Source of the DNA: Acidobacteriota bacterium
GTDB taxonomy: Bacteria; Acidobacteriota; Blastocatellia; UBA7656
Reading direction: 5' to 3'
DNA length: 64,000 nucleotides
Assembly: GCA_016201275.1 (NCBI GenBank)
Contig: JACQDB010000161.1
Location: forward strand, 1 to 64,000
Part shown: positions 53,939 through 63,499 of the stretch, piece after piece
How positions within the stretch are numbered: position 1 is the stretch's first letter
Layout of the letters: the number at the start of each line of letters is the position of its first letter
The notes under the pieces: model-generated
The model's input: the letters and a program-made list of their open reading frames with translations, nothing else
Told to the model about the DNA's origin: nothing
Database searches by the model: none
Translations under genes and position numbers: made by a program

Positions 53939-55048
53939 CTATTTAAGTTTCGTGCGCGTTGCGCCCGCAAGCTTGGCGTACAGTGTCAACGCCTGCGCGA
54001 CGACTTGATCTTGGTTGTAGTATTTGTAGGTCGCCAGTCGTCCGACAAAATGCACGCCCGTAGTTTGTTTCGCCAACTCCTGATACTTCTTGTACAACTC
54101 CATATTTTCCGGGCGCGGAACCGGATAATAAGGGTCGCCTTCGGCGCGTGAATATTCTTTCACGATGCTGGTCTTGGTGTGTTCCTGCCCGGTCAAATAT
54201 TTGAATTCGGTGATGCGCGTGTAAGCGTGTTCATTCGGATAATTCACCACCGGAGCCGGTTGATAAACCGGTTTATCAAGGGTTTCGTGGTGAAATTCCA
54301 GCGACCGATACGGCAATTTGCCAAAGCGACATTCAAAGAATTCGTCCACGGGGCCTGTGTAAATCATCTCCTTGTACGGCACGATGCGCTCGATTTCGCG
54401 GTAATCGGTGTTCAATAATATTTTGATATTCGGATGGTCGAGCATCTTTTCAAACATCCGCGTGTAACCGTGCAGAGGCATCGCCTGATAAGTATCAGTG
54501 AAATATCTATCGTCGCGATTGGTGCGAATCGGCACCCGCGAAGTCACGGTTGCGTCGAGTTCCGAAGGGTCTAAATCCCACTGCTTGCGCGTGTAGTTGC
54601 GAAAGAATTTTTCGTACAACTCGCGCCCGACGCGGCTGATGATGACATCTTCCGAAGTGCGTATCGGCTCGCGAGGTTCGGCGACCGAAGCAAAGAAATC
54701 TTCCAGTTGAAACGAAGTCAGATTCAACCCGTACAAACGATTCACGGTGTCCAGATTAATCGGTATAGGCAACAACTGCCCGTCAACGCTGGCTAAAACG
54801 CGATGCTCGTAAGCCCGCCATTTGGTGAAGCGCGACAGGTAATCGAAGACCTCGCGGGAATTGGTGTGAAAGATATGCGGACCGTACTTATGTACCAAAA
54901 TACCTGCGTCGTTGTAGTGGTCATAAGCGTTGCCGCCGATGTGTGGGCGCTTGTCCACAATTAAAACTTTTTTGCCCGCCTCGCTTGCCAGACGTTCGGC
55001 CAGCACACTGCCAGCGTATCCGGCTCCAATAATTAAATAATCAACCAT
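53939..55048 (-). CDS. glf: UDP-galactopyranose mutase
   Basis: FAD enzyme that converts UDP-galactopyranose to UDP-galactofuranose, the donor for galactofuranose in surface glycans. The 369-residue length is typical. FAD motif IIGAGYAGSVLAERLA at the N-terminus, then RPHIGGNAYDH, HKYGPHIFHTN and RNYTRKQWDLDP; the C-terminus has VGRLATYKYYNQDQVV. It lies 6 bp upstream of the GH1-like gene and 22 bp downstream of a glycosyltransferase. With galE, galK and GHs it suggests both salvage of galactose and building of galactofuranose. Confidence 0.96.
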   Translation of the reverse strand: MVDYLIIGAGYAGSVLAERLASEAGKKVLIVDKRPHIGGNAYDHYNDAGILVHKYGPHIFHTNSREVFDYLSRFTKWRAYEHRVLASVDGQLLPIPINLDTVNRLYGLNLTSFQLEDFFASVAEPREPIRTSEDVIISRVGRELYEKFFRNYTRKQWDLDPSELDATVTSRVPIRTNRDDRYFTDTYQAMPLHGYTRMFEKMLDHPNIKILLNTDYREIERIVPYKEMIYTGPVDEFFECRFGKLPYRSLEFHHETLDKPVYQPAPVVNYPNEHAYTRITEFKYLTGQEHTKTSIVKEYSRAEGDPYYPVPRPENMELYKKYQELAKQTTGVHFVGRLATYKYYNQDQVVAQALTLYAKLAGATRTKLK

Positions 55049-55070
55049 GATGCAACTCCAATTCGGTGTC

Positions 55071-56414
55071 TTAATCGCCCGTCACCTGTGCGGCTGCCAG
55101 CGGCATCAACATCGCTTCGCTTGGCGGCGTCAGCGCCACCCGCTTGTCCACTGGCGGCGTATAGCGCGCCGTCAGAACCGCGTTGATTAAATGATTCATA
55201 CGCGCCCAGGTGCGATCCCAAGAGTTGTACATCAGCGCTTCTTCCACTTGACGCAACCACGCCGTTTTGTTGAACGCATCGCTCAACAGGTATTCAGCCG
55301 CCGCCACAAACTCTTCGACGCGGTCGGCAATCTTCACCAAGCCTTGCTGCCCATACGGACGAATCACATCGCGTATGGAAGTAGAGACCACAGGCACGCC
55401 TGCGGCCAGGTATTCCGGCGTCTTGGTCGGGCTGATAAATTTGGTAGATTCGTTGCGCGCAAACGGCAGCATGGCTACATCCCAGCCGCTCAAGTAAGCC
55501 GGTAGTTCCTGATACGCTTTGCCACCCAGATAATGAATATTCGGATGTTGCGGTAAATCCGCAGGGTCAATCTTGACGACCGGGCCGACCATTATAATCT
55601 GCCAATCGGGTCGCGCTTGGGCTAGACCATCGAGCAATTCAATATCTAGCCGTTCGTCAATGACACCGTAAAAACCGAGGCGCGGATGAGGAATGTTACG
55701 TTGGTCATTCGGTTCTTTGAGAGGCTGTCGAGCTTGTGAAAAATGCTCGACCTCTATGCTGCTCGGAAACGGATGAATGTTGGCATGGCGATGGCGTTTG
55801 GCTTCATACAAACTGAAGCCGCCGGTGAATACGACATCGGCGCGTTCGAGCAATTCATCTTCGCGGTCTTTCAAACGTGGCGGCGGATTTTTGAAGGCTG
55901 ACAATTCATCCATGCAATCGAAGACAGTCGCCAACGGCTCCAACTGTCGCGTAAAGCCGAGCGCCATAGGCGTGTAGTACCAGCAAATATATTCGCTAAT
56001 CTGCTGCTCCAAAATCAGTTCATCTATCAACAGCGACTGTAAGGTGGCTTCGACTTCCTCTTCGTTCAAGCCGTGCGGCAGATGCGGCACAACGACCCAG
56101 ACGCCGCCCTCGCGACGGCTGATGTCAAAGCGCGGTGCGGTGTCGGAAAATCTTGGCTCTTCGACAAAAAAGACGCGCCGCTCTTTGGCGCAACGACTCA
56201 ACAGATGCTGCGGCCTTTGATAAACAAAGTCCCAACGCAGATGAGAAAAGCAGAGCAAATCCGGGGTTCGCGCTGTCGTTGAAGCGCGCAAATTCGCGTA
56301 AGACGATTTTCCGTTGATTGTCGGAAGTAGGTAATTCGCCGGTCGCGTCAGGCCGTTGGTGAGGGCTTTGGTGTTGTGGTCATTCTTCTGTTGCAATTTT
56401 TTTAGTTTCTCCAT
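55071..56414 (-). CDS. Glycosyltransferase (GT1/GT4-like)
   Basis: A 447-residue glycosyltransferase with a GT-B fold. It shows FSHLRWDFVYQRPQHLLSRC near the N-terminus, typical of bacterial GT4-like proteins, then RLGFYGVIDERLDIEL and SPTKTPEYLAAGVPVVSTSI near the C-terminal nucleotide-sugar site. No membrane segment. GGAAAAGG precedes the ATG. Adjacent to glf, it may transfer galactofuranose, though the specificity is inferred from position only. The 347-bp spacer upstream (56415-56761) holds no gene and no clear repeat. Confidence 0.9.
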   Translation of the reverse strand: MEKLKKLQQKNDHNTKALTNGLTRPANYLLPTINGKSSYANLRASTTARTPDLLCFSHLRWDFVYQRPQHLLSRCAKERRVFFVEEPRFSDTAPRFDISRREGGVWVVVPHLPHGLNEEEVEATLQSLLIDELILEQQISEYICWYYTPMALGFTRQLEPLATVFDCMDELSAFKNPPPRLKDREDELLERADVVFTGGFSLYEAKRHRHANIHPFPSSIEVEHFSQARQPLKEPNDQRNIPHPRLGFYGVIDERLDIELLDGLAQARPDWQIIMVGPVVKIDPADLPQHPNIHYLGGKAYQELPAYLSGWDVAMLPFARNESTKFISPTKTPEYLAAGVPVVSTSIRDVIRPYGQQGLVKIADRVEEFVAAAEYLLSDAFNKTAWLRQVEEALMYNSWDRTWARMNHLINAVLTARYTPPVDKRVALTPPSEAMLMPLAAAQVTGD

Positions 56415-56761
56415 AAATCCTTTTCCTTAGGCGCAGACGATCTCGCGCCGTGTATGAATCTGAATGTTTCAGGCTCAAATAAGTAGGTCGCATGAAGAAA
56501 GTGCAATGGACGTGCCAAGACCAACGTATGAATTTTTTTCAGAGTGAATAAGGCGAGATTTCGCCAATAAAATCAGGGGTATTTTTCCTGTTCGAGGTTG
56601 TGATTGAAGGCGCGGACGAAAGTTTTTTTGCGGGAAAATCGTATGCTTGCCATACGTAGATTCGCACCTCGTATGTACTTCATACGCAGCGGCGCGAACC
56701 GACCAGCAGCAGTTGCAAGGCGAAACTTGGCGGCTTAAAAAAAATATTTAGCTGGAAAAAA

Positions 56762-57922
56762 TTAATCCTTGAGCTCTTCAGCGCCATCGCCTGAGTGAAT
56801 GTGATAAAGCGTCGCTGTACGTTTCGTGACTTGTTGATAGCGTGTTGCGAGTGTATTGCAGAAATGTTCTACGGCGAACGGTTCAACGAAATTAACGGTG
56901 CAACCGCCAAAGCCGCCGCCCGTCATGCGCGCTCCGATAAGGCCGGGAAGTTGTCTGGCAATTTCGACCAGCGCATCCAATTCGCTGCTACTGACTTCAT
57001 AATCATCGCGCAGCGATTGATGCGATTGCAGCATCAATTGCCCGAAGGCTGCAAGGTTGTGTTGGCGCAGCATCTGCGCGGCTTCCAGGGTGCGGGCGTT
57101 TTCGCTGATCACATGGCGACAGCGCCGCCGGATGACCTCCGGCAGTTGCTCTTGATAGCGTTGAAAATCTTTCATGCGGACATCGCGCAGGGCCGTGATT
57201 TGTGGCAGTTCCTTTTTCAATATGGCGACGCCGATTTCGCATTCTTCACGGCGTTTGTTGTACTCCGAAGAAGCCAGCGCGTGTTTGACGTTGCTGTCGC
57301 AAACGATTACCGCTGTCGTTTGCGTGTCTATAGCAATGTCGGCAGTTTCCAGCGTGCGACAATCGAGAAACAAGGCGTAGCCGCGATGCGCCAGTGCCGC
57401 CGCCATCTGATCCATCAAACCGATATTCGCGCCTACGTAGTCGTGTTCGGCGCGTTGTCCGGCTTGGGCTAATTGCACGCGGTCTATGGCGACCTCGGAT
57501 AAACTCAAGAGCGCCAGGCCCGCGGAGATTTCCAGCGCCGCCGAAGACGACAAGCCACCGCCTATCGGCACTTCCGATTGAATCAATAAATCCGCGCCTT
57601 TTAAGGTTACGCCGCAGGCTTCCAGACTGCGCGCCACGCCTTCCACATAATCGAGCCAAGGGGCTTGCGACTGGCGTTCCGCATCATCAAGATCAAAGGC
57701 ATAGCGTTCATTGAAGTCCAGCGAACAGACGCGCACCAAGCGATCAGAGCGCGGCGCTGCGGCCACAAACGTCGAGCGATCAATCGCCATAGGCAAAACA
57801 AAACCATCGTTGTAATCGGTATGCTCACCAATCAGATTGACTCTGCCGGGAGCGCGAAACAAGCGCGGCGGACTGCCGAACATCTCCAGAAATTTTTGTT
57901 GTAAGGCTTGCCTGTCAACCAT
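56762..57922 (-). CDS. galK: Galactokinase
   Basis: ATP-dependent phosphorylation of galactose to galactose-1-phosphate, first step of the Leloir pathway. GHMP kinase signatures: GRVNLIGEHTDYNDGFVLP (galactokinase-specific), PIGGGLSSSAALE (ATP loop) and RMTGGGFGGCTVNFV. From ATG 57922 the protein has 386 residues; a GTG at 57988 would add 22 residues that are not typical of the family. It is part of the galactose operon with galE upstream. galT is not in the window. Confidence 0.96.
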   Translation of the reverse strand: MVDRQALQQKFLEMFGSPPRLFRAPGRVNLIGEHTDYNDGFVLPMAIDRSTFVAAAPRSDRLVRVCSLDFNERYAFDLDDAERQSQAPWLDYVEGVARSLEACGVTLKGADLLIQSEVPIGGGLSSSAALEISAGLALLSLSEVAIDRVQLAQAGQRAEHDYVGANIGLMDQMAAALAHRGYALFLDCRTLETADIAIDTQTTAVIVCDSNVKHALASSEYNKRREECEIGVAILKKELPQITALRDVRMKDFQRYQEQLPEVIRRRCRHVISENARTLEAAQMLRQHNLAAFGQLMLQSHQSLRDDYEVSSSELDALVEIARQLPGLIGARMTGGGFGGCTVNFVEPFAVEHFCNTLATRYQQVTKRTATLYHIHSGDGAEELKD

Positions 57923-58067
57923 GTTTACAGCTTTCGTTTCTGATGCTTGCTCTTGGCCTTGGCGGCGCGGCGCATCCCGATTATTCACCTCGCCAAATTA
58001 ATTTTCAAATGCTCATCATAATTTTTACATCGCCAAAATAATTTTCACCGCATCACGAGGCAGCCTT

Positions 58068-59054
58068 TTATTTTTCATCAGCGTAGCCGTGAGGATGTTG
58101 CTGCATCCATTGCCACGCCGAGGCGATGATTTCGTGCAGGTCTTGTTTCTGTGGCGACCAACCCAACTCGCGTTTGATCTTGTCGGAACTGGCAATCAAC
58201 ACCGCCGGGTCGCCGCTGCGGCGTGCGCCAACGCGCACCGGAATTTCGCGCCCGGTTACGTGCTGCGCGGCGGCGATGACTTCTTTGACGGTATAGCCTT
58301 CGCCGCCGCAACCGAGATTATAAATGGCGCTGCGGGCATTGAGTATATCGAGCGCCAGTATATGCGCCCGCGCCAAATCCACTACGTGTATGTAATCGCG
58401 CACACAGGTGCCGTCGCGGGTCGGGTAATCGTCGCCGTAAATTTCCACCTGTGGCCGTTGTCCGCTGGCCGCTTGCAAGAGGATCGGTATCAGATGCGTT
58501 TCCGGATTGTGATGCTCGCCACAATGCGTGGTCGCGCCCGCCGCATTGAAATAGCGCAAGGCCGCGTAATGAATGCCGTAGGCTTCTTCGTACCAGTGCA
58601 AAGCGCGCTCAAAGGCGAGTTTGGTTTCGCCATAGGGATTGGTTGGCGCGGTCGGGTCGCGCTCTTCAAGCGGTTGTTTTTCCGGCTCGCCATAGGTTGC
58701 TGCTGTCGAAGAAAAGACGATGCGCCGCACCTTACACTCGCGCATGGCGTCAAGCAAAGCAAGTCCGGCAAAGACATTATTATGATAATACTTCGCGGGA
58801 TTCTGCACCGATTCGCCAACCAATGAATCCGCCGCCAAGTGAATCACCGCTTCAATGTTATGTTCACGCAACGCGGCGCTGAGTTTGGCGCGCTCCAGCA
58901 AATCGCCGTGAATGAAAGTCGCGCCGCGCACCACCGCCCCGCGATGCCCTTTGTAAAGGCTGTCATAAACCACTACGTTGTGGCCATCTTTGACCAACTC
59001 TTCGGTAACTACGCTGCCTATATAACCGGCTCCCCCGGCAACCAGAATTTTCAT
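58068..59054 (-). CDS. galE: UDP-glucose 4-epimerase
   Basis: Interconverts UDP-glucose and UDP-galactose with bound NAD. ATG 59054 gives 328 residues and starts right before the Rossmann motif VAGGAGYIGS; a longer form at 59078 is less likely. SDR-type catalytic site: SSTAATYGEPE (Ser/Thr) and YGETKLAFE (Tyr-x-x-x-Lys). C-terminal motif GYTVKEVIAAA is typical. It links galK and glf in one pathway. The SDR gene ends 20 bp upstream. Confidence 0.96.
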   Translation of the reverse strand: MKILVAGGAGYIGSVVTEELVKDGHNVVVYDSLYKGHRGAVVRGATFIHGDLLERAKLSAALREHNIEAVIHLAADSLVGESVQNPAKYYHNNVFAGLALLDAMRECKVRRIVFSSTAATYGEPEKQPLEERDPTAPTNPYGETKLAFERALHWYEEAYGIHYAALRYFNAAGATTHCGEHHNPETHLIPILLQAASGQRPQVEIYGDDYPTRDGTCVRDYIHVVDLARAHILALDILNARSAIYNLGCGGEGYTVKEVIAAAQHVTGREIPVRVGARRSGDPAVLIASSDKIKRELGWSPQKQDLHEIIASAWQWMQQHPHGYADEK

Positions 59055-59074
59055 AACCTGATGATGAGCCTCAA

Positions 59075-59812
59075 TCACAGACGATCCAGGCGTCCGCCAT
59101 CTACTCTCACCGCTGCTCCTTGTATAAAGCTTGCTTCATCGGATGCCAGAAATGCTATCACAGCCGCGACCTCTTCGGCCTTGCCGACATCGTGTTGTTC
59201 AATTTTTTCTGCCCCCGATTTGACATTGGGATTTTCCCACAGCATCGGCGTATCAATCGCGCCGGGCAGTATGGCATTGACCCGTAAACCTTTGGGTTTG
59301 CCTTCCAGCGAAGCCGAGCGCGTCAGCGATAACAAGGCCGCTTTGGCCGCCGCATACGGCGCAACCAAAGGTTCCGTCTCTACAGCATGAATGCTGGAGA
59401 CATTGACAATCGCGCCGCCGTATTTCATGTGCAGAAACGCCTCTCTGATGAAATGAAAAGCGCCAAGCAGATCAACCTTCAAGACGCCCAGCCAATCTTC
59501 CTCGGTCAAATCTTCGAGGGCTTTGAAGACCATCAAACCGGCGTTGTTGATCAAGACCTCGAAGCCGCCGAATGTTTCCATCGTCAAGCGCACCGTCGCC
59601 GCGACTTGCCGGGCATCTGCGACATTGCACAGGCTGGCGAGGGCGTCGGGAGCGCCAGCGGCTTTCACAGCCCGAACGGCTGCTTCGGCGTGTTGCTCAT
59701 TGATGTCGGCAATGACGATGCGAGCGCCTTCACTGGCCAGACGTTTGGCGGTCGCCAGGCCAATGCCACTGACGCCGCCCGTAATAATCGCAACTTTGTT
59801 GGTAAATCGCAT
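59075..59812 (-). CDS. SDR family oxidoreductase
   Basis: A 245-residue classical short-chain dehydrogenase. Cofactor motif TGGVSGIGLATA, NNAG at about 90, catalytic Ser in NVSSIHAVETEP, and YAAAK as the Tyr/Lys pair. ATG 59812 follows AAGGAG; a longer frame from 59977 would overlap the next gene. Placed between galE and a GH1-like gene with 5 bp spacing on the upstream side, it could oxidise galactose or a related sugar (some galactose dehydrogenases are of this type). The substrate is not provable from sequence. Confidence 0.9.
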   Translation of the reverse strand: MRFTNKVAIITGGVSGIGLATAKRLASEGARIVIADINEQHAEAAVRAVKAAGAPDALASLCNVADARQVAATVRLTMETFGGFEVLINNAGLMVFKALEDLTEEDWLGVLKVDLLGAFHFIREAFLHMKYGGAIVNVSSIHAVETEPLVAPYAAAKAALLSLTRSASLEGKPKGLRVNAILPGAIDTPMLWENPNVKSGAEKIEQHDVGKAEEVAAVIAFLASDEASFIQGAAVRVDGGRLDRL

Positions 59813-59817
59813 AGGCT

Positions 59818-61131
59818 TCACTCTCCTTGATCGTTGGTTGCCGGTGCGGTCGGCAAGGCTTGATTGCTGTTGCGTGCGGCGGCTCTTTTCTTTTGCGCCC
59901 AGGGTTCTTGGTGTTCGCTGGGCAGCACAATCGGCACGCGCAAACAGACGCTTTGGGTCGGCAAGACCTCGCGCCAATCTTCGATCAATTGTTTGTAAGC
60001 CCGCCCCACCGGGCGTATGCGCCGCTCTAAATCGAAAAGCCCAAGCGGATTCACTCTGCCATTGTTTTCACGCAGTGCGGTGTCCCAATCCACCTGATCG
60101 GTAAGCGAGTACCAGGTAAACCCAACCACAGGCATTCCGTTATTTCGCACCCGCAAAACATTCGCCCACTCTTTCCACAACCAGTTCACCGCTTCGTCAC
60201 CCTGCGTTCCTTCTTTGAGATTGGTCTCGGTGTGCATCACCGGCAAACGATAGCGGTCATAATATTGCCGGGTGATTTCATCGTAGCCAAAGACTTCGCC
60301 GGAAGCTCGCGTCGTGCCATCGGCGGATACCCGATGTTCGTTGGTGACATAGTAATCGTTGCCCATGATGCAATGATGTTTCAGGCGATTCTCCAGAAAG
60401 AAATGATATTCGTCGCGGGTCACGCCGTTATCCATCAGGTATTCATACATCTCTGAATCCACCCGTTGACCATAATTCAAATCCAGCGACAGAAAGCGGC
60501 GGGCGTTCATGATCTCTGCCGGTTTGATGGCTTGGGGATTTTCGGCGTGAAAATATTCTGACGATTCGCTCTGTATAAAAATGGCATCGGCGCGCACCTT
60601 GAGAATGGCCTGCATCGCCAACACGTTGGCCTTGACGATATGTTTGAGCGCCGTCACAAACGCCTGATCGCTGCTCAACTGCTCGTTCCACCAACCGTAG
60701 AGCGCCGAGAACGTCGCGCACACAAACATCTCGTTGATCGGCGTATAAAGCTGCACCCAGGGAAAGCGCCGCGCAAAGGCTTCGGCATAGCCGGCAAACA
60801 ATTCGGGAAAGTCGGGATTCTGAAAATTGCCCACCCAATCCGGCACTCCGAAATGGCACAAGTCCACAATCGCCACCAGGTCGCGGCTCTGCAACTCGCT
60901 AAAGGTTTCGTCGGCAAACTGCCAATCATACCGCTCGGCTCCCAACCACACGCGATGCAGCGGCGGACCATAACGTAAAAACCGAATACCCAGTTCCTGC
61001 ACCAAGTCGAAGTCCTGCCGCCAATATCGGTAGTGTCCGCATTTCTCCATCTCATCTACTCGCAAGCGGCCTTGTTGAATGGTGGGCGCGCTGTTCTCTA
61101 TTCCTGTGGCAAACAAGAAAGCTGGTGTCAT
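59818..61131 (-). CDS. GH1-like glycoside hydrolase (second of three)
   Basis: A 437-residue clan GH-A glycosidase. Acid/base E134 in YTPINEM and nucleophile E302 in VMHTETNLKEG. N-terminal FLFATGIENSAPTI resembles the third copy at 63500. The C-terminus after about 410 is a Gln/Ala-rich tail. No signal peptide, so cytosolic. It heads the minus-strand operon and is divergent from the GH43 gene at 61369; the 237-bp spacer should hold both promoters. Confidence 0.86.
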   Translation of the reverse strand: MTPAFLFATGIENSAPTIQQGRLRVDEMEKCGHYRYWRQDFDLVQELGIRFLRYGPPLHRVWLGAERYDWQFADETFSELQSRDLVAIVDLCHFGVPDWVGNFQNPDFPELFAGYAEAFARRFPWVQLYTPINEMFVCATFSALYGWWNEQLSSDQAFVTALKHIVKANVLAMQAILKVRADAIFIQSESSEYFHAENPQAIKPAEIMNARRFLSLDLNYGQRVDSEMYEYLMDNGVTRDEYHFFLENRLKHHCIMGNDYYVTNEHRVSADGTTRASGEVFGYDEITRQYYDRYRLPVMHTETNLKEGTQGDEAVNWLWKEWANVLRVRNNGMPVVGFTWYSLTDQVDWDTALRENNGRVNPLGLFDLERRIRPVGRAYKQLIEDWREVLPTQSVCLRVPIVLPSEHQEPWAQKKRAAARNSNQALPTAPATNDQGE

Positions 61132-61368
61132 GATAGGTTCTCACCTGTAGCTTGAGTTGCTGTAAACATAATTTGAAGTGAAGAGCAAACCAGATGCCAC
61201 ACAGAAGACGAGGCGATTGTATGAAGCGCGGACACTCGCTGTGGCGTGCCGCTTGATGCGGAAAATCTTTTGTTGAATTTATTGCAGCTATCGCATTGGT
61301 ACAAAAGTTGCGACTTATGAAATCTTCAAGGAGGTAAATTTCTTGCAGGAGATGTTTGACCTACGTAT

Positions 61369-63390
61369 ATGAAAGACGCTACCAATCAGAATCATAGAGC
61401 AACGTATATTAATCCGGTTCACCCGCGTGCTTGCCCGGATCCATATATTTTGAAATATCGCAATGAATACTGGTGTTACTGTACAGGGATATGGCATGAC
61501 GGGCGTTGTTTCGGCGTATTGCATTCGCGTGATTTGCTGCACTGGCGCGAACTGGGCGGCGCTATGGAACGCTTGAACCCGGAGGCTACTTGTTATTGGG
61601 CACCTGAAGTCAGTTATGACAACGGGCGATTTCTGATGTATTACAGTGTCGGCAACGAAGCGACCATGCACATACGGGTTGCCATCGCCGACCATCCGGC
61701 AGGCCCGTTTGTAGATGCGGGCAGACGCTTGACCCGCGAAGAGTTTGCCATTGACCCGCACCTGTTCCGCGATGAAGACGGCACTTGTTATCTGTTTTAT
61801 GCGACCGATTTTTATCAGCACACCCACATCGGCACCGGCACGGTTTGTGATCGAATGCTGGATTGGTTCACCTTGGCAGGCGAAGCGCGACCGGTAAGCC
61901 GCGCCCGTTTCGACTGGCAGGTTTATGATCCGCAACGCGCCGAAAAAGGCGGCGTGCGCTGGCACACTGTCGAAGGCCCTTTTGTCGTCAAACGCAAAGG
62001 CATCTATTACCAAATGTTCAGCGGCGGCAACTGGAAGAACAACACCTACGGCGTCAGCTATGCGACCAGCAACCGCGTGGTGTCGCCCGATGAATGGCAA
62101 CAACTAGCCGATGGGGAACGGGTGTTGCCTATCCTGCGCACGCTTCCCGGTCTGGTCATCGGCCCCGGTCACAATTGCGTGGTGCGCGGCCCTGATAATT
62201 CGCAGATGTTCTGCATCTATCATCGCTGGGCGGATGACTACAGCGACCGCGTGTTGGCCATAGATCGAATGGATTGGGCTGGCGAGCGAATGTTTATCAT
62301 GGGGCCAACGACGACGCCGCAACCTGCGCCCAATGCGGCAACCTTGACGGACTTTTTTGATGAACCGCAGGCCGCCGGTTTGGGAGCAAACTGGCAATGC
62401 GTCAGCGGCCAATGGGCGGTGAAAAATCAGGCGGCGGTGCAGGCGGCGGTTGCCGAAAAAGCGGAAGCGCGTTGTCGCCTCAAGGCGGCGCATTTCATTG
62501 CCGAAGTGCATCTGCGAGCTTTGCCGGACGCGCCGCCAGCCGGTGAATACGGCGTCCGTCTGCTCGAAGAGGATAACGCCGTGGTGATCTTCAAACTCAA
62601 TGTCGAAACGCGTCAGGCGACCATTGCTTGGCGTTTATCAGAGCCGCGTTCGGCGCATTGGGTCGAGCAGAGTTTCGCTTTGCCGAAAAGTTTTCGCATG
62701 GAGGCGTATCATCTTTTGCATCTCGAAGTGAACAGTGCGTTGATCAAAATTTGCCTCGATGACAATGCCGTAAGATGGCACAGCCGCATCAACGGTCTGC
62801 CGCAAGCGCTGGCCTTGTGGACGCACAACACCGCGGCGGCCTTCGCGGGGTTTGCCTTGACCTGTGGCTGGCAGGATTTATTCACCGAGTCGCACAGCAG
62901 TCCCGACAAGCTAGGCTGGGAAATCAAACCCGACAACGGCAACTGGCATATCAAAGCCCAGCAATTATGGTTTGCCGGTTCGCGCTCGGTTCCTTCGATA
63001 CTCACCAAAGGGAGTTTGCCGGAAGATTATGAATTCGTCGTCAATGTGAAACTCTGTAGTCCGCCGAATAATGGCGTCGGGTATGGCTTTTTGCCCGCCC
63101 TGCAAAATAATTTTGGCCCACTGTTGACCGTCGAACGACAACCCTCTGGCGGTTGGGCGATGCGTTGCGACCAGTTTTCTCAACCCTGTTTGATCGCTCT
63201 GCCGCCGACCTTTGACCCCTACCACGATCAACAATTCCGTTTTCGCAAGGTCGGCGGCGAATTGAGTATGCAATACGAAGGGCAGACACTGGGCAGCATA
63301 CAGGTGGCCGTAGCCGCCAATCGCATCGGGCTATTTGCTGCAAAAGCCGCTCTCGCTTTTGATATGGTGCGGGTGACAGCCATCAAATAA
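61369..63390 (+). CDS. GH43 family glycoside hydrolase with two C-terminal beta domains
   Basis: A 673-residue five-bladed propeller glycosidase. Catalytic residues fit GH43: base Asp in ACPDPYIL, pKa-modulating Asp in AIDPHLF and acid Glu in VEGPFVV. Members act on alpha-L-arabinofuranosides, beta-xylosides or beta-galactans. Residues about 330-500 and 510-673 form two concanavalin-like domains (VRLLEEDNAVVIFKL; VGYGFLPALQNNF), maybe carbohydrate-binding. No clear signal peptide is visible, so location is uncertain. It is divergent from the galactose operon and followed by a third GH1-like gene. Confidence 0.88.
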   Translation: MKDATNQNHRATYINPVHPRACPDPYILKYRNEYWCYCTGIWHDGRCFGVLHSRDLLHWRELGGAMERLNPEATCYWAPEVSYDNGRFLMYYSVGNEATMHIRVAIADHPAGPFVDAGRRLTREEFAIDPHLFRDEDGTCYLFYATDFYQHTHIGTGTVCDRMLDWFTLAGEARPVSRARFDWQVYDPQRAEKGGVRWHTVEGPFVVKRKGIYYQMFSGGNWKNNTYGVSYATSNRVVSPDEWQQLADGERVLPILRTLPGLVIGPGHNCVVRGPDNSQMFCIYHRWADDYSDRVLAIDRMDWAGERMFIMGPTTTPQPAPNAATLTDFFDEPQAAGLGANWQCVSGQWAVKNQAAVQAAVAEKAEARCRLKAAHFIAEVHLRALPDAPPAGEYGVRLLEEDNAVVIFKLNVETRQATIAWRLSEPRSAHWVEQSFALPKSFRMEAYHLLHLEVNSALIKICLDDNAVRWHSRINGLPQALALWTHNTAAAFAGFALTCGWQDLFTESHSSPDKLGWEIKPDNGNWHIKAQQLWFAGSRSVPSILTKGSLPEDYEFVVNVKLCSPPNNGVGYGFLPALQNNFGPLLTVERQPSGGWAMRCDQFSQPCLIALPPTFDPYHDQQFRFRKVGGELSMQYEGQTLGSIQVAVAANRIGLFAAKAALAFDMVRVTAIK

Positions 63391-63499
63391 TCCTTTATCA
63401 TTTCAAGCTTCCTCGTGCAGGATTTCAGCCGTTCTCACCAGTGGTTGAAGAAAGGGGTAGAACAAACCACGCGCCTCGTGTAAGGTGTTGTCAACGTAA